From the NCBI RefSeq assembly GCF_014775655.1, contig NZ_CP061274.1, forward strand, positions 124,001 to 188,000: a DNA stretch of 64,000 bases. Direction: 5' to 3'. This document shows, in pieces, positions 51,604 to 60,720 of this stretch (its first letter is position 1; each line of letters starts with the position of its first letter). The notes under the pieces were generated by a model that did no database searches, was not told the DNA's origin, and worked only from the letters and a program-made list of their open reading frames with translations. The position numbers and the translations under genes were made by a program. This stretch comes from Clavibacter zhangzhiyongii (GTDB lineage Bacteria; Actinomycetota; Actinomycetes; Actinomycetales; Microbacteriaceae).

Positions 51604-52818
51604 ATGTCCGACACGCAGCCCGCAGCCCCCGCCACGGAGACCGGAGCCGCCCTCGGCGTCGCGATGATCGGCCACGGCTTCATGGGCGCCGCCCACTCGC
51701 AGGCCTGGCGCGTGGCGCCCGCGTTCTTCGACCTGCCGCTCGCGCCGCGCATGGTGTCCGTCGTCGGGCGCGACCGTGCCCGCACGCAGGAGTCCGCGGA
51801 CCGCTGGGGCTGGGACCGGGCGGAGACCGACTGGCGCGCCGCCATCGAGCGCGACGACATCGACGTCGTCGACATCTGCTCGCCCGGGAGCACGCACGTG
51901 GAGATCGCCGTCGCCGCGCTCGAGGCCGGCAAGCACGTGCTGTGCGAGAAGCCGCTCGCCAACACGGTCGAGGAGGCCGAGGTCATGGCGGCGGCCGCGG
52001 AGAAGGCCGCCGCGAAGGGGATCCGCGCGATGGTCGGCTTCAGCTACCGCCGCGTGCCCGCCATCACCTTCGCCCGCGACCTCGTCGCCCAGGGCGCGAT
52101 CGGCGAGCTGCGCCAGGTGCGCGCGCTCTACCTCCAGGACTGGCTGACCGACGCCGAGGGCCCCATGACCTGGCGCCTCGACAAGGAGGCGGCGGGATCC
52201 GGCGCGCTCGGCGACATCGGCGCCCACATCGTCGACGCCGTGCAGTTCATCACGGGCGACACGCTCGACGCGGTGAGCGGCCTGCTCCGCACCTTCGTCG
52301 AGGAGCGTCCGCTGCTCGCCGAGACGCGCGGCCTCGGCGGCGTGGCGTCGAGCGAGCGCGGGAAGGTCACGGTCGACGACGCGGCGTACTTCACCGGCAA
52401 GCTCGCGGGCGGCGCGCTCGCCAGCTTCGAGGCGACCCGCATGGCCACCGGCCGCAAGAACGCGCTGCGCCTGGAGTTCAGCGGATCCGACGGCGCCATC
52501 TCCTTCGACCTCGAGCGCCTCAACGAGATCGAGCTGTACGACGCGACCGCGCCCGCCGACAAGCTGGGCTTCCGCCGGATCCTCGTCACCGAGCCCGAGC
52601 ACCCCTACACGGCCGCGTGGTGGCCCACGGGCCACGGCCTCGGCTACGAGCACGCGTTCACCCACCAGGTGCGCGACCTCGTGCACGACATCGCCGCGGG
52701 CCGCGAGCCGCAGCCGTCGTTCGCCGACGGCCTCCGCGTGCAGCGCGTGCTCGACGCCGTGGAGCGCAGCTCGGCCGACGGCAGCGCCTGGGTGCAGGTG
52801 GATCCCGCCGCGAGCTGA
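51604..52818 (+). CDS. Gfo/Idh/MocA family oxidoreductase
   Basis: A 404-residue dehydrogenase. It has the N-terminal Rossmann domain (GVAMIGHGFMGAAHSQAW), the CEKPLANTVEEAE block containing the conserved Lys-Pro, and a C-terminal beta-sheet domain with the GDIGAHIVDAVQF segment carrying the family Asp and His. It acts on sugars or inositols with NAD(P). ATG 51604 follows AAGGAG. It is monocistronic with no sugar genes adjacent, so the substrate is unknown. Confidence 0.92.
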   Translation: MSDTQPAAPATETGAALGVAMIGHGFMGAAHSQAWRVAPAFFDLPLAPRMVSVVGRDRARTQESADRWGWDRAETDWRAAIERDDIDVVDICSPGSTHVEIAVAALEAGKHVLCEKPLANTVEEAEVMAAAAEKAAAKGIRAMVGFSYRRVPAITFARDLVAQGAIGELRQVRALYLQDWLTDAEGPMTWRLDKEAAGSGALGDIGAHIVDAVQFITGDTLDAVSGLLRTFVEERPLLAETRGLGGVASSERGKVTVDDAAYFTGKLAGGALASFEATRMATGRKNALRLEFSGSDGAISFDLERLNEIELYDATAPADKLGFRRILVTEPEHPYTAAWWPTGHGLGYEHAFTHQVRDLVHDIAAGREPQPSFADGLRVQRVLDAVERSSADGSAWVQVDPAAS

Positions 52819-52866
52819 CGCGCGGCCCCTCGCGTACCCTGGCCAGGACGACCGGGAGGCGGACGG

Positions 52867-53568
52867 GTGCAGGCACGGCAGGAGCGGACGCTGCGCGCCG
52901 CGCTGTCCGCGCTGGTCTGCACGCTCGTCACGGCCACCGCGCACGCGGCGGCCGGCGGCGGCATCCCGCATCCGCTCGTCCTCGGCCTCGCGCTCGTCGC
53001 CGGCGTCGCCCTGTGCTTCGCGCTCGGCGGACGCCGGGTGACGCTCGCCCACCTCGTGCTCGCGATCGGCGCGACCCAGGGGGTGCTGCACGCGGCGTTC
53101 ACGTTCGGCGGGAGCGGCCTCGGCGTCGACGGCCCCGGCATGGCCGCGGGCGCGGCCGGGGCGACCGACGGATCCGCGGCCCACGACCACGCGCACGCCG
53201 CGGGCGCCGCCGCCCGCGCGCTCGCCGCGCCCTCGTCCGCGATGGCGATGCCCGCCGACCACGACGGAGCCATGCTGCTCGCGCACGTGATCGCGGGGAT
53301 CCTCAGCATCTGCTCGCTGCGCGTCGGAGCCGACGCCGTCCGCCGGGTCGCGCGGGCCCTGGCGCTGCGCGTCGGCGGGGCGATCTCCGGCGCCGCGGGC
53401 GCGCTCGTGGCCGCCGCCGTCGCCGTGGCGGCCGCGCTCGCCGAGCCCCTCGTCACGCCGCGCCCCCGCCGGATCCGCGCGGACACCCGCCCCCGCCGCC
53501 TCGTCGCGCTCCTCGCCGCGCGCATCCGGGGCCGCCGCGGCCCGCCGCTCGGCGCGCTCGCCGCCTGA
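52867..53568 (+). CDS. Hypothetical His-rich membrane protein in copper-type cluster
   Basis: A 233-residue protein with about five hydrophobic segments. Between the third and fourth lies a loop rich in His and Ala (AHDHAHAAG, then MPADHDGAMLLAH), which could bind metal. The C-terminus is basic. GTG 52867 follows GGGAGG. It precedes a YcnI-like DUF1775 gene and a PepSY gene on the same strand, the setting of copper acquisition loci. No named family is recognised. Confidence 0.7.
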   Translation: MQARQERTLRAALSALVCTLVTATAHAAAGGGIPHPLVLGLALVAGVALCFALGGRRVTLAHLVLAIGATQGVLHAAFTFGGSGLGVDGPGMAAGAAGATDGSAAHDHAHAAGAAARALAAPSSAMAMPADHDGAMLLAHVIAGILSICSLRVGADAVRRVARALALRVGGAISGAAGALVAAAVAVAAALAEPLVTPRPRRIRADTRPRRLVALLAARIRGRRGPPLGALAA

Positions 53569-53740
53569 TCCCGCGCCCGCCGCGTCCCCTCGGGGCGTCC
53601 GGGCGCGGTCCCGCGTCGTCACCCGCCGACCCGGTCCGCCCGCGCCTCCGCGCCGCCGGACCGGTCGCCGTCGCGTCGCCGCGCCCCCGCACGCCCGGAC
53701 ATCCGCACGGCCACGCCCGTGCCCCCACCGAAGGACCACC

Positions 53741-54466
53741 ATGCCCTCCCGCACCGCCCGCCTCCCCGTACCCGCCCGCGCCGACGGGCCCGCCCGTCGT
53801 CCCGTCCCGCGCCGCACCCGCGTCGTCGCCGGCGCCGCCCTCGGCCTCGGCCTCGCCCTGTCGGCGCCGCTCGCCGCATCCGCCCACGTCGAGCTCGACG
53901 CCTCCTCCACGGCGCCCGCCGCCCTCAGCGTCCTGACCTTCGCGGTCGGGCACGGCTGCGAGGGATCCGCCACCACGGCCCTCGCGATCCGCTTCCCCGC
54001 CGACGTGCAGGCCGTGAAGCCGACGCTCGCGCCCGGCTGGAGCGTCGCCGAGCAGGAGGCGGCCGACGGAACGACCGTCACCTACACGGCCGACACCCCG
54101 CTGCCCGACGCCCTCCGCGCGACCGTGCAGGTCGAGGCGCTGCTCCCCGTCGACGGCGCCGCCGGCGACGTCGTGGCGTTCCCGACGCTGCAGACCTGCG
54201 TGGAGGGATCCACCGACTGGGCCGAGACGCCCGCCGCGAGCGCCGAGCCGGACCACCCGGCGCCGACCGTCACGCTCACCGACGCGACGAGCGCGACCGG
54301 CACCGGCACCGCCCCCTCCGCCGACGCCGCGTCCGCGACCCCCGCCGCCGCGCCCGTCGACCCGGTCGCGCGCCTCCTCGGCCTCGGCAGCCTGGTCGTC
54401 GGCGTCGTCGCCGTGATGCTCCTCACCCTCGGCATGCGCCGCCCGCAGCAGGGCGCCCGCCGATGA
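53741..54466 (+). CDS. YcnI-like DUF1775 copper-binding membrane protein
   Basis: A 241-residue exported protein. The signal peptide ends at ASA, so the mature protein begins with His (HVELDASS), the residue that ligates Cu(II) in the 'monohistidine brace' of YcnI. The DUF1775 domain covers about 50-170, an Ala/Thr/Pro linker follows, and the protein ends in one membrane helix and an Arg-rich tail. It likely binds copper at the cell surface. Its stop overlaps the PepSY gene as ATGA. Confidence 0.88.
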   Translation: MPSRTARLPVPARADGPARRPVPRRTRVVAGAALGLGLALSAPLAASAHVELDASSTAPAALSVLTFAVGHGCEGSATTALAIRFPADVQAVKPTLAPGWSVAEQEAADGTTVTYTADTPLPDALRATVQVEALLPVDGAAGDVVAFPTLQTCVEGSTDWAETPAASAEPDHPAPTVTLTDATSATGTGTAPSADAASATPAAAPVDPVARLLGLGSLVVGVVAVMLLTLGMRRPQQGARR

Positions 54467-55914
54467 CCGCCGTGGAGGACCGCGCCGCCCGCGATCGGCC
54501 GGCCGAGCCCGGCCCCGCCGCGACCGTCACCCGCCCGCGGCGCGGCTGGTTCCTGCCGCTGCTGCTCCGCCTGCACTTCCTCGCGGGGATCCTGGTGGGC
54601 CCGTTCATCCTCGTGGCGGCGCTGAGCGGCGCGGCCTACGCCCTGTCGCCGTCGATCGAGCGCGTCGTCTACGCGCACGAGCTGCGCGCGCCCGCCACCG
54701 ATGCGACCGTCCCGCTCGCCGCCCAGGTCGAGGCGGCGGAGGCCGTGGTGGGCGGATCCGGCACCCTCGTCGCCGTGCGCCCCGCGCCCGCGCCCGGCGA
54801 CACCACGCGCGTGATGTTCACGGGCGAGGGCCTCCGCGCGAGCGAGAGCCGCGCGATCTTCGTGGATCCCGCCGACGCCTCCATCCGCGGCGACCTCCCG
54901 GTCTACGGCACGAGCGGCGCCCTCCCGCTGCGCTCGGCGATCAGCGACGTCCACCGCACCCTCGGCCTCGGCGACGTCGGCCGGATCTACAGCGAGCTCG
55001 CCGCCAGCTGGCTCGGCATCGTCACGCTCGCGGGCCTCGGCCTGTGGATCGCGCGCTGGCGCCGGTCGCCGCGCCGCCGTGACCTCGTGCGGCCGGATCC
55101 GCGCGCCACGGGCTACCGGCGGGTCCTCTCCTGGCACGCCGCGACGGGCGTGTGGCTGGTCGCGGGCGCGCTGTTCCTGTCGGCCACCGGCATCACGTGG
55201 TCGCAGTCCGCCGGCCAGAACGTGACCGACCTCCGCGCGGCGCTCAGCTGGCAGGCGCCGGCCCTGCCGACCGCGCTCGGCGCTGAGGCGGGCACGGGCG
55301 GGGGAGCGGCGGATCCGCACGCCGGCCACCACGCGTCCGCCGCGCCCGCAACGGCCGCCGCCGTGGATCCCGCGACCTTCGACGACGTCCTGCGCGTGGC
55401 GCAGGGCGTGAACGTCGACACCGGGCTCGTGGAGATCACGCCCCCTGCCACGGCCGGCACGGCGTGGACGGTGAGCGAGATCCAGCGCTCGTTCCCCACG
55501 CAGGTCGATCAGGTGGCCGTTGACGGCAGCACGCTCCAGGTCGTCGGCCGCACCGACTTCGCTGAGTACCCGTTCCCCGCGAAGCTCGCCCGCTGGGGCG
55601 TCGACACGCACCAGGGCACGATGTTCGGCCTGCCGAACCAGATCCTGCTCGCGGTGACGGCGCTCGGCGTCGCCGCGATGGTGGTCTTCGGCTACCTGAT
55701 GTGGTGGAAGCGCCGGCCCGGCGTCGCCCGTGCCGGCAGCCCGGCGCCCGCGGGTGCGCTCGTACGGGCGCCGTGGTGGGGGATCGCGGCGGTCGTGGCC
55801 ACCGGCGTCGTGGTGGGCCTGTTCCTGCCGCTCGTCGGGATCCCGCTGGTCGGCTTCGTGCTGCTCGACGCCCTGGTCACGGCCGCCCGCGTGCACCGCG
55901 CGCCCGCCGGCTGA
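54463..55914 (+). CDS. PepSY-associated TM domain protein
   Basis: A 483-residue membrane protein with the PepSY_TM architecture. An N-terminal helix (RLHFLAGILVGPFILVAALSGAAYAL) is followed by exported domains, the central SDVHRTLGLGDVGRIYSELAASWLGIVTLAGLGLWI block, HAATGVWLVAGALFLSATGITW, and a C-terminal helix pair. A His-rich loop (DPHAGHHASA) lies near residue 285. The family is associated with metal or ferric-siderophore reduction and transport. Coupling to the YcnI-like gene suggests copper. Confidence 0.88.
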   Translation: MTAVEDRAARDRPAEPGPAATVTRPRRGWFLPLLLRLHFLAGILVGPFILVAALSGAAYALSPSIERVVYAHELRAPATDATVPLAAQVEAAEAVVGGSGTLVAVRPAPAPGDTTRVMFTGEGLRASESRAIFVDPADASIRGDLPVYGTSGALPLRSAISDVHRTLGLGDVGRIYSELAASWLGIVTLAGLGLWIARWRRSPRRRDLVRPDPRATGYRRVLSWHAATGVWLVAGALFLSATGITWSQSAGQNVTDLRAALSWQAPALPTALGAEAGTGGGAADPHAGHHASAAPATAAAVDPATFDDVLRVAQGVNVDTGLVEITPPATAGTAWTVSEIQRSFPTQVDQVAVDGSTLQVVGRTDFAEYPFPAKLARWGVDTHQGTMFGLPNQILLAVTALGVAAMVVFGYLMWWKRRPGVARAGSPAPAGALVRAPWWGIAAVVATGVVVGLFLPLVGIPLVGFVLLDALVTAARVHRAPAG

Positions 55915-55918
55915 TCCC

Positions 55919-55941
55919 GCGGCCGAGCCGGTGCCGGCCGC
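55919..55941. terminator. Hairpin after the copper-type cluster
   Basis: 7-bp perfect arms GCGGCCG and CGGCCGC with a 9-nt loop, between the PepSY stop and the convergent LacI stop. Confidence 0.4.
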
Positions 55942-55948
55942 CCGCGCG

Positions 55949-56962
55949 TCAGCGGCCGGCCGGCGCCGGCCCGGTCGACGCCGCCACGTGCAGCGCGCAC
56001 GGCAGGAGCGCGTGCGGCAGCTCGGCGACCGTGCCGTCGAGGCGCGCGAGCAGCGTCTCGACGGCGAGCCGCCCGAGCTCCGGTCCCGGCGCGTCCATGG
56101 TGCTGAGGGCGGGCTCGACGAGCGCGCCCACCTCCGTCGACGACGCGAGCGACAGGATCGACACGTCGTCCGGCACGCGCCTCCCGGCCGCGTCGAGCCC
56201 CGAGATGAGGCCGCGCGCCGCCTGGTCGTTGAGGAGCATGACCGCGGTGATCCCCGGATCCGCCGCCAGCAGCTCGGCCGCCGCCTGGCGCCCGCCCGCG
56301 GGCGTCGGTGCGCAGCGGACGACGGCGCCGCCCAGCCCCCGCGCCTCGGCCTCGACGCGGAACGCGCGCTCGGTGCGCGTGGTCGGTCCGTAGCCGCGCA
56401 GGGGCCCGCCCTCGAGGTCCTCCACCATGAGGCCGAAGCGCCGGTGCCCGAGGCCCTCGAGGTGGTCGATGCCCTCGGCGACGGTGCGCTCGAAGTCCAT
56501 GTCGACGAAGGGCAGGTCGCGGGTGTCGGCCGTGCGCCCGATGGAGACGAAGGGCACGTCGAGCTCGGCGAGCTCGGCGATGCGGGTGTCGTCCATGCGC
56601 ACCTCCATCACGATGACGCCGTCGACGAGCCGCCCGGAGACGAGGTCGGACACGTCCTCCGGCGACGTGCCCGTGGGCCAGAGCACGAGGTGGTAGCCGA
56701 GCTCGGACGCGCGCGTGGCCGCGTTCATGAAGATCTCGAGCGCGATGCGGCTGAGGCGCTGCACGTCCGCGGGGAACAGCAGCGCGATGATCCGGGTGCG
56801 CTTGCTGGCGAGGGCCCGCGCGACGACGTTGTTGCGGTACCCGAGCTCCTGCATCGCCTCGGTGACGGCCCGCCGCGTCTGGTCGGACACGGCCTTCGTG
56901 CCGTTGACGACGAAGGAGACCGTGGCGATCGAGACCCCCGCGCGTGCGGCGACCTCTCGCAT
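55949..56962 (-). CDS. LacI family transcriptional regulator
   Basis: A 337-residue repressor. The HTH (MREVAARAGVSIATVSFVVNG) begins almost at the first residue, followed by the hinge helix (NNVVARALASKR) and a periplasmic-binding-protein-like sugar sensor. The head is four to five residues shorter than usual LacI proteins; GAGGAG lies 13-18 bases upstream of ATG 56962, and no upstream in-frame start exists. It presumably governs carbohydrate genes elsewhere; neither neighbour is a sugar gene. Confidence 0.9.
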   Translation of the reverse strand: MREVAARAGVSIATVSFVVNGTKAVSDQTRRAVTEAMQELGYRNNVVARALASKRTRIIALLFPADVQRLSRIALEIFMNAATRASELGYHLVLWPTGTSPEDVSDLVSGRLVDGVIVMEVRMDDTRIAELAELDVPFVSIGRTADTRDLPFVDMDFERTVAEGIDHLEGLGHRRFGLMVEDLEGGPLRGYGPTTRTERAFRVEAEARGLGGAVVRCAPTPAGGRQAAAELLAADPGITAVMLLNDQAARGLISGLDAAGRRVPDDVSILSLASSTEVGALVEPALSTMDAPGPELGRLAVETLLARLDGTVAELPHALLPCALHVAASTGPAPAGR

Positions 56963-57074
56963 GGTCGGGATGGCTGCTCCTCGCGGTCGGCGGTCGCGCG
57001 CGGTCGCGTGCGGGCGGGATGCGCCTCAGCGTAGCCCGGCGGACCGCCGCGCCGGTCGCGGCGGTCGCGCGGGA

Positions 57075-57797
57075 TCAGACGCGCTCGGGTGCGCGGAGCG
57101 GCGCGTGCGGTGCCCGCGGTGCGCCGGCGCCCGCGCCGATGCGCGAGACCAGCACGAGGCCGCCCGCGAGGGCGCAGACCGCGACGGTGAGCCCCACCAC
57201 GTACTCCGCGACCGTGGTGTACCCGCCGGGCGAGGACGCCGGGTCGAGGAAGCCGTACGGGTAGTAGGTGGCGCTGCCGGTGGCCTGGTCGCCCGTGAAC
57301 GGCCCGCGGCCGAGGGTGACGGCCATCCACGCGAGCGGGAAGACGATGAGGCGGCCGATGGCGCCGCCGCCGAGCGGCCGGCGGTCCGGCGCGACGAACC
57401 AGTCGAGGAGCATGACGACGGGCACCGCCACGTGCACGATCTGGTTGGCCCAGTCGAGCTCGAGGGCCGGCGGGCCGGGGACGCCGCGCAGCAGCAGGTT
57501 CCACACGATGCCCGTGATGAGCAGGTAGACGGTCGACGCGAGCCGCAGCGTGACCCACGCGACGCTCGGATCCGCGACCCGGCCGCGCAGGAGGCGCACG
57601 CCGCCGACGGCGAGGACGACCACGCCGATCAGGTTGGCCTCGGTCGTGAAGAAGAGCGCGAAGTCGAGCGACTTCCCGGCGATGCCCGGCAGGCCGAGGC
57701 TCGTCCAGTAGTCGAGGTTGACGCGGTACTGGGCGATGACGCCGACGAGGGCCGCGGCCGCCGTGGCGAACCGGACGAGGGAGAGGAGGATGCGCAC
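57075..57797 (-). CDS. Pr6Pr family membrane protein
   Basis: A 240-residue polytopic protein with about six helices, showing Pr6Pr/FAR-17a-like features (FALFFTTEANLIGVVVLAVGG, ANQIVHVAVPVVMLLDWFVAP and YPYGFLDP). The family function is unknown; distant eukaryotic relatives are lipid-related. GTG 57797 lacks a strong ribosome site, so the start is approximate. It lies 113 bp upstream of the LacI gene on the same strand. Confidence 0.8.
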   Translation of the reverse strand: MRILLSLVRFATAAAALVGVIAQYRVNLDYWTSLGLPGIAGKSLDFALFFTTEANLIGVVVLAVGGVRLLRGRVADPSVAWVTLRLASTVYLLITGIVWNLLLRGVPGPPALELDWANQIVHVAVPVVMLLDWFVAPDRRPLGGGAIGRLIVFPLAWMAVTLGRGPFTGDQATGSATYYPYGFLDPASSPGGYTTVAEYVVGLTVAVCALAGGLVLVSRIGAGAGAPRAPHAPLRAPERV

Positions 57798-57883
57798 GGG
57801 ATACCGTCGCACTTCCGCCCGCGCGCGGGAGCCGACCGTCCACGGGCGGATAGGCGGGGACCCGGGCGCGGCCGCGCGGGCCG

Positions 57884-59083
57884 TCACGCGGTCGCCGCTC
57901 CCCGGGCCGCGCGGACGATGCGGAGGCGCGCCTCCTCGAGGGACCGGGCGTGCGCGGCCGGCGCGACCGCGGCCGCCGTGCGGGTGGCCTCCGCGGCCGG
58001 CGCGTCGAGCAGGCGCCGGTCGGCGGCCAGCCGGAGGATCGTCGCGGCCAGCCCCTGCGCGTCCGTCGCGTCGGCGAGCAGCGCGGCGCCGCCGAACTCC
58101 GTGGCGAGCACGGGATCGCTCACGATCGCGGGCCGTCCCTCCGCGAACGCCTCCATGGCGATCATGGGCTGGTTGTCGAAGCCGAGCGAGGTGATGACCG
58201 CCGCGTGCGCGCCGCGGAGCAGCGCGGCGACCGCCGCCGTGGGGACGCGCCCGTGCGCGGTGACCCCGGCGGGCACGGCCGCGCGCGGCTCGCCGCCGGC
58301 CAGGTCGAGGTGCACGGTGCCGGGATCCGCGCGCTCGGCGACGAGGGCCATCGCGTCGAGCATCACCGCGAGCCGCTTCTCGGGCGCGAACCGCGCCGCC
58401 CAGACGAGCCGCAGCGGACCGCCCTCCGGGAGCGCCGCGGCCGGTCCACGCGCGGCGCAGCTCGTGTTCGACAGCACCTCCACGCCGGCGAGGCCCGCGC
58501 GGCGCAGCTCGACGGCCTGGTGGCGGGACGGCGAGAGGACCAGGTCGGCCTCCCGGCCGATCGCGACGGTCATGCCGCGGAGGGCGCTGTCGAGCGGGCG
58601 CGGGGCGAGCCGCACCCGCGGATCCGGCAGCCCGGTGAACGCGCGGTGCATGCCCCGCGCGACGGGCGCGAGGAACCCGGCCCACTCCGGCCCGCGGAGG
58701 AAGAACGTGTGCACCGTGTGCATCGTCGGGATCCCCCGCCCGCGGCCGACGCGCAGGGCGGCGGCGGCCAGCCCGTGCTCGGAGTGCGTCAGGACGAGGT
58801 CGGTGCCGGCGGCGTCCATCAGCCGCTCGAGGCGCGCCCGGGTGGCGGCGCCCGCGCGGACGAGCGGCAGGCCGAGGAGCGGGAACGGGCAGCTGGGCGG
58901 CACGTCGTGCAGCGCGATGCCCGTGCCCTGCAGCTCCGCGCACGAGGTGGCGTCGGGCGCCGCGACCGTGACCGCGTGCCCCGCCCGCGCGAGCGCGAGC
59001 GCCTGCTGGACGACGGCCGTCTGGGCGCCGCCCAGGTAGGAGAAGGCGTAGTCCATGACGAGGAGCGGGCGGAGCGTGGGCAT
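57884..59083 (-). CDS. Glycosyltransferase family 4 protein
   Basis: A 399-residue GT-B fold glycosyltransferase. The N-terminal half holds the acceptor site (MDYAFSYLGGAQTAVVQQALALA), and the C-terminal half holds the donor site (ARFAPEKRLAVMLDA, then QPMIAMEAFAEGRPAI with the E-x7-E pattern). It transfers a sugar from a nucleotide donor onto a lipid, glycan or secondary metabolite. It is alone, without a cell-envelope cluster, so the acceptor is unknown. Confidence 0.9.
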   Translation of the reverse strand: MPTLRPLLVMDYAFSYLGGAQTAVVQQALALARAGHAVTVAAPDATSCAELQGTGIALHDVPPSCPFPLLGLPLVRAGAATRARLERLMDAAGTDLVLTHSEHGLAAAALRVGRGRGIPTMHTVHTFFLRGPEWAGFLAPVARGMHRAFTGLPDPRVRLAPRPLDSALRGMTVAIGREADLVLSPSRHQAVELRRAGLAGVEVLSNTSCAARGPAAALPEGGPLRLVWAARFAPEKRLAVMLDAMALVAERADPGTVHLDLAGGEPRAAVPAGVTAHGRVPTAAVAALLRGAHAAVITSLGFDNQPMIAMEAFAEGRPAIVSDPVLATEFGGAALLADATDAQGLAATILRLAADRRLLDAPAAEATRTAAAVAPAAHARSLEEARLRIVRAARGAATA

Positions 59084-59204
59084 CGCCTGACGCTAGCCGT
59101 CCGGGCCGCCGGGCGACGGCCGCCTGGGGAGACGGCTCCCGCCCTCGGGAGGGATCGCGCGGGCGGATGCGGGATGCGGTACGGGAGCTCGCCGCCGGCC
59201 CGCC

Positions 59205-59233
59205 TTGACATCCCGCGCCGGGACCCCCATGCT
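59205..59233 (+). promoter_or_regulatory. Candidate promoter of the TRAP/RraA operon
   Basis: TTGACA (59205-59210), 17-bp spacer, CATGCT (59228-59233). A palindrome follows immediately downstream, and the TRAP ATG lies at 59300. Confidence 0.55.
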
Positions 59234-59249
59234 CATCAAAACGAACTTT

Positions 59250-59268
59250 CAGTTCACCAAGTGAACTG
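59250..59268. promoter_or_regulatory. Perfect palindrome, candidate IclR operator
   Basis: CAGTTCAC-CAA-GTGAACTG, 8-bp perfect arms. It overlaps a second inverted repeat, GAACT-TTC-AGTTC (59243-59255). It is placed just after the promoter, and is likely bound by the IclR protein encoded in the operon. Confidence 0.65.
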
Positions 59269-59299
59269 CACCACTCAATGGAGAGCGGAAGGATCACTC

Positions 59300-60646
59300 A
59301 TGGGGTTGGCTGTCTGGGCCCTCATCTCGTACATCGGGATCATCGTCGTCTGGAGCGTCGCGCTGAAGCGCGGCATCGGCGAGGCGATGGTCGTCGGGTT
59401 CCTCGTCGTCTGCGCGTTCGGCGGCGGGGAGTTCCCCCGCCTCGTCCTCACCGGCATGCAGGCCGCGTTCGACCAGGAGATCGTCTTCGCGGCGCTCGCC
59501 TTCACGTTCATCGGCTTCCTGCTCGCCTCCACCGGGGTGATCGACCGGCAGGTGGACCTGCTCAACTCGCTGCTCGGCCGGCTGCGCGGCGGGGCCGGGT
59601 ACGTGGCCACGGTCGGGTCGGCGCTGTTCGGCGCGGTCGCCCACTCGGGATCCGCCAACGCCGCGACCATGGGGTCCGTCGCGATCCCGTGGATGAAGCG
59701 CTCGAACTGGCCGCCGCACGTCGCCGCGACGCTCATCGCCGGCAACGCGGGCAACGGCACGGTCATCCCGCCGAGCGCCTCGTTCTTCATCCTCATCGGC
59801 ACCGCGACGGTCGCGCCGTACGTCTCCATCGACGAGCTGCTGCTCGCGATGTTCGCGGCCGCGGCCTGGTGCATCCTCTGGCGCCTCGTCGTCGTCTTCT
59901 ACTTCGTGCGGAAGCACGGGATCGGGCGGGTGTCGGCCGCCGACATCCTGCCCTTCGGCCGCAGCTTCCGGCAGGGCTGGTCGTCGCTGCTGGTGTTCCT
60001 CGGCATCGTGATCCCGGTGCTCGTCACCCTCGGGCCGACCGGCGACTCGCTCACGGGCGTGCTCGGCGAGGAGGTGATGGAGTCCATCAGCATCATCGTC
60101 TGGATCCCCGTCCTCCTCGGCCTGTTCGCCGCCGCGCTCGGCTGGCGTCGGCTGCCGAGGTCGGGCCGCGAGTGGTACGGCTTCGTGGCGAAGACCGCGC
60201 CCCGCTACCGCGACATCGGCGCGACCCTCGTGTTCGCCTTCGCCGGTGGCGCCGTGCTCACCGAGCTCGGCCTCGCGGAGCAGCTCTCCAGCGTGCTCAA
60301 CGGGCTGGACGCGTCGCCTGTCGTGATGTCGATCATCGTCGCCGTCATGGTCGTGCTCGTCGCCGGGCCGCTCAGCTCGACGGCCACCATCGCGACCATC
60401 GGCGGCATCGGGTTCAGCGTGCTGGTGGCCTCCGGGGTGGATCCCGTGCTCGCGGCCTGCGTCGTGCTCGTCGCCGCCTCGACCGAGGGCGCGTCCCCGC
60501 CCGGGGCGTCGGCCATCTACATCGCGACCGGCATCGCGCAGGTGAACCCGGTGAAGACGTTCGTGCCGCTGATCGTGCTGTACGTGCTGCCGATCCTCGT
60601 GATCGCCGCCCTCATCGGACCCGGCTGGCTGCCGGTGCCGCACTGA
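59300..60646 (+). CDS. TRAP transporter large permease subunit (DctM-like)
   Basis: A 448-residue transporter with about twelve helices and the DctM hairpin repeats: GSANAATMGSVAIPWM and AGNAGNGTVIPPSASFFI in the first half, SSTATIATIGGIGF and ASTEGASPPGASAIYIATG in the second. It drives sodium-coupled carboxylate uptake. ATG 59300 follows GGAAGGA. There is no DctP binding protein in the window, so substrate binding must be supplied elsewhere or is not needed. The stop overlaps a tiny ORF (TGATG). Confidence 0.9.
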   Translation: MGLAVWALISYIGIIVVWSVALKRGIGEAMVVGFLVVCAFGGGEFPRLVLTGMQAAFDQEIVFAALAFTFIGFLLASTGVIDRQVDLLNSLLGRLRGGAGYVATVGSALFGAVAHSGSANAATMGSVAIPWMKRSNWPPHVAATLIAGNAGNGTVIPPSASFFILIGTATVAPYVSIDELLLAMFAAAAWCILWRLVVVFYFVRKHGIGRVSAADILPFGRSFRQGWSSLLVFLGIVIPVLVTLGPTGDSLTGVLGEEVMESISIIVWIPVLLGLFAAALGWRRLPRSGREWYGFVAKTAPRYRDIGATLVFAFAGGAVLTELGLAEQLSSVLNGLDASPVVMSIIVAVMVVLVAGPLSSTATIATIGGIGFSVLVASGVDPVLAACVVLVAASTEGASPPGASAIYIATGIAQVNPVKTFVPLIVLYVLPILVIAALIGPGWLPVPH

Positions 60647-60720
60647 TGGCCGCCGCCCGCGTCCCCGCCGCGCATCCCCGTCCCGTCCCCGCCCGCACGA
60701 CCGCCCCGAGGAGGAGCTGA
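60646..60720 (+). CDS. 24-residue bridging ORF
   Basis: ATG 60646 overlaps the permease stop as TGATG, and its TGA at 60718-60720 overlaps the next gene's ATG the same way. The peptide is Pro/Arg/Ala-rich, and its last codons contain the GAGGAG ribosome site of the next gene. It could relay ribosomes through the junction; the peptide itself may have no function. Confidence 0.4.
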   Translation: MAAARVPAAHPRPVPARTTAPRRS

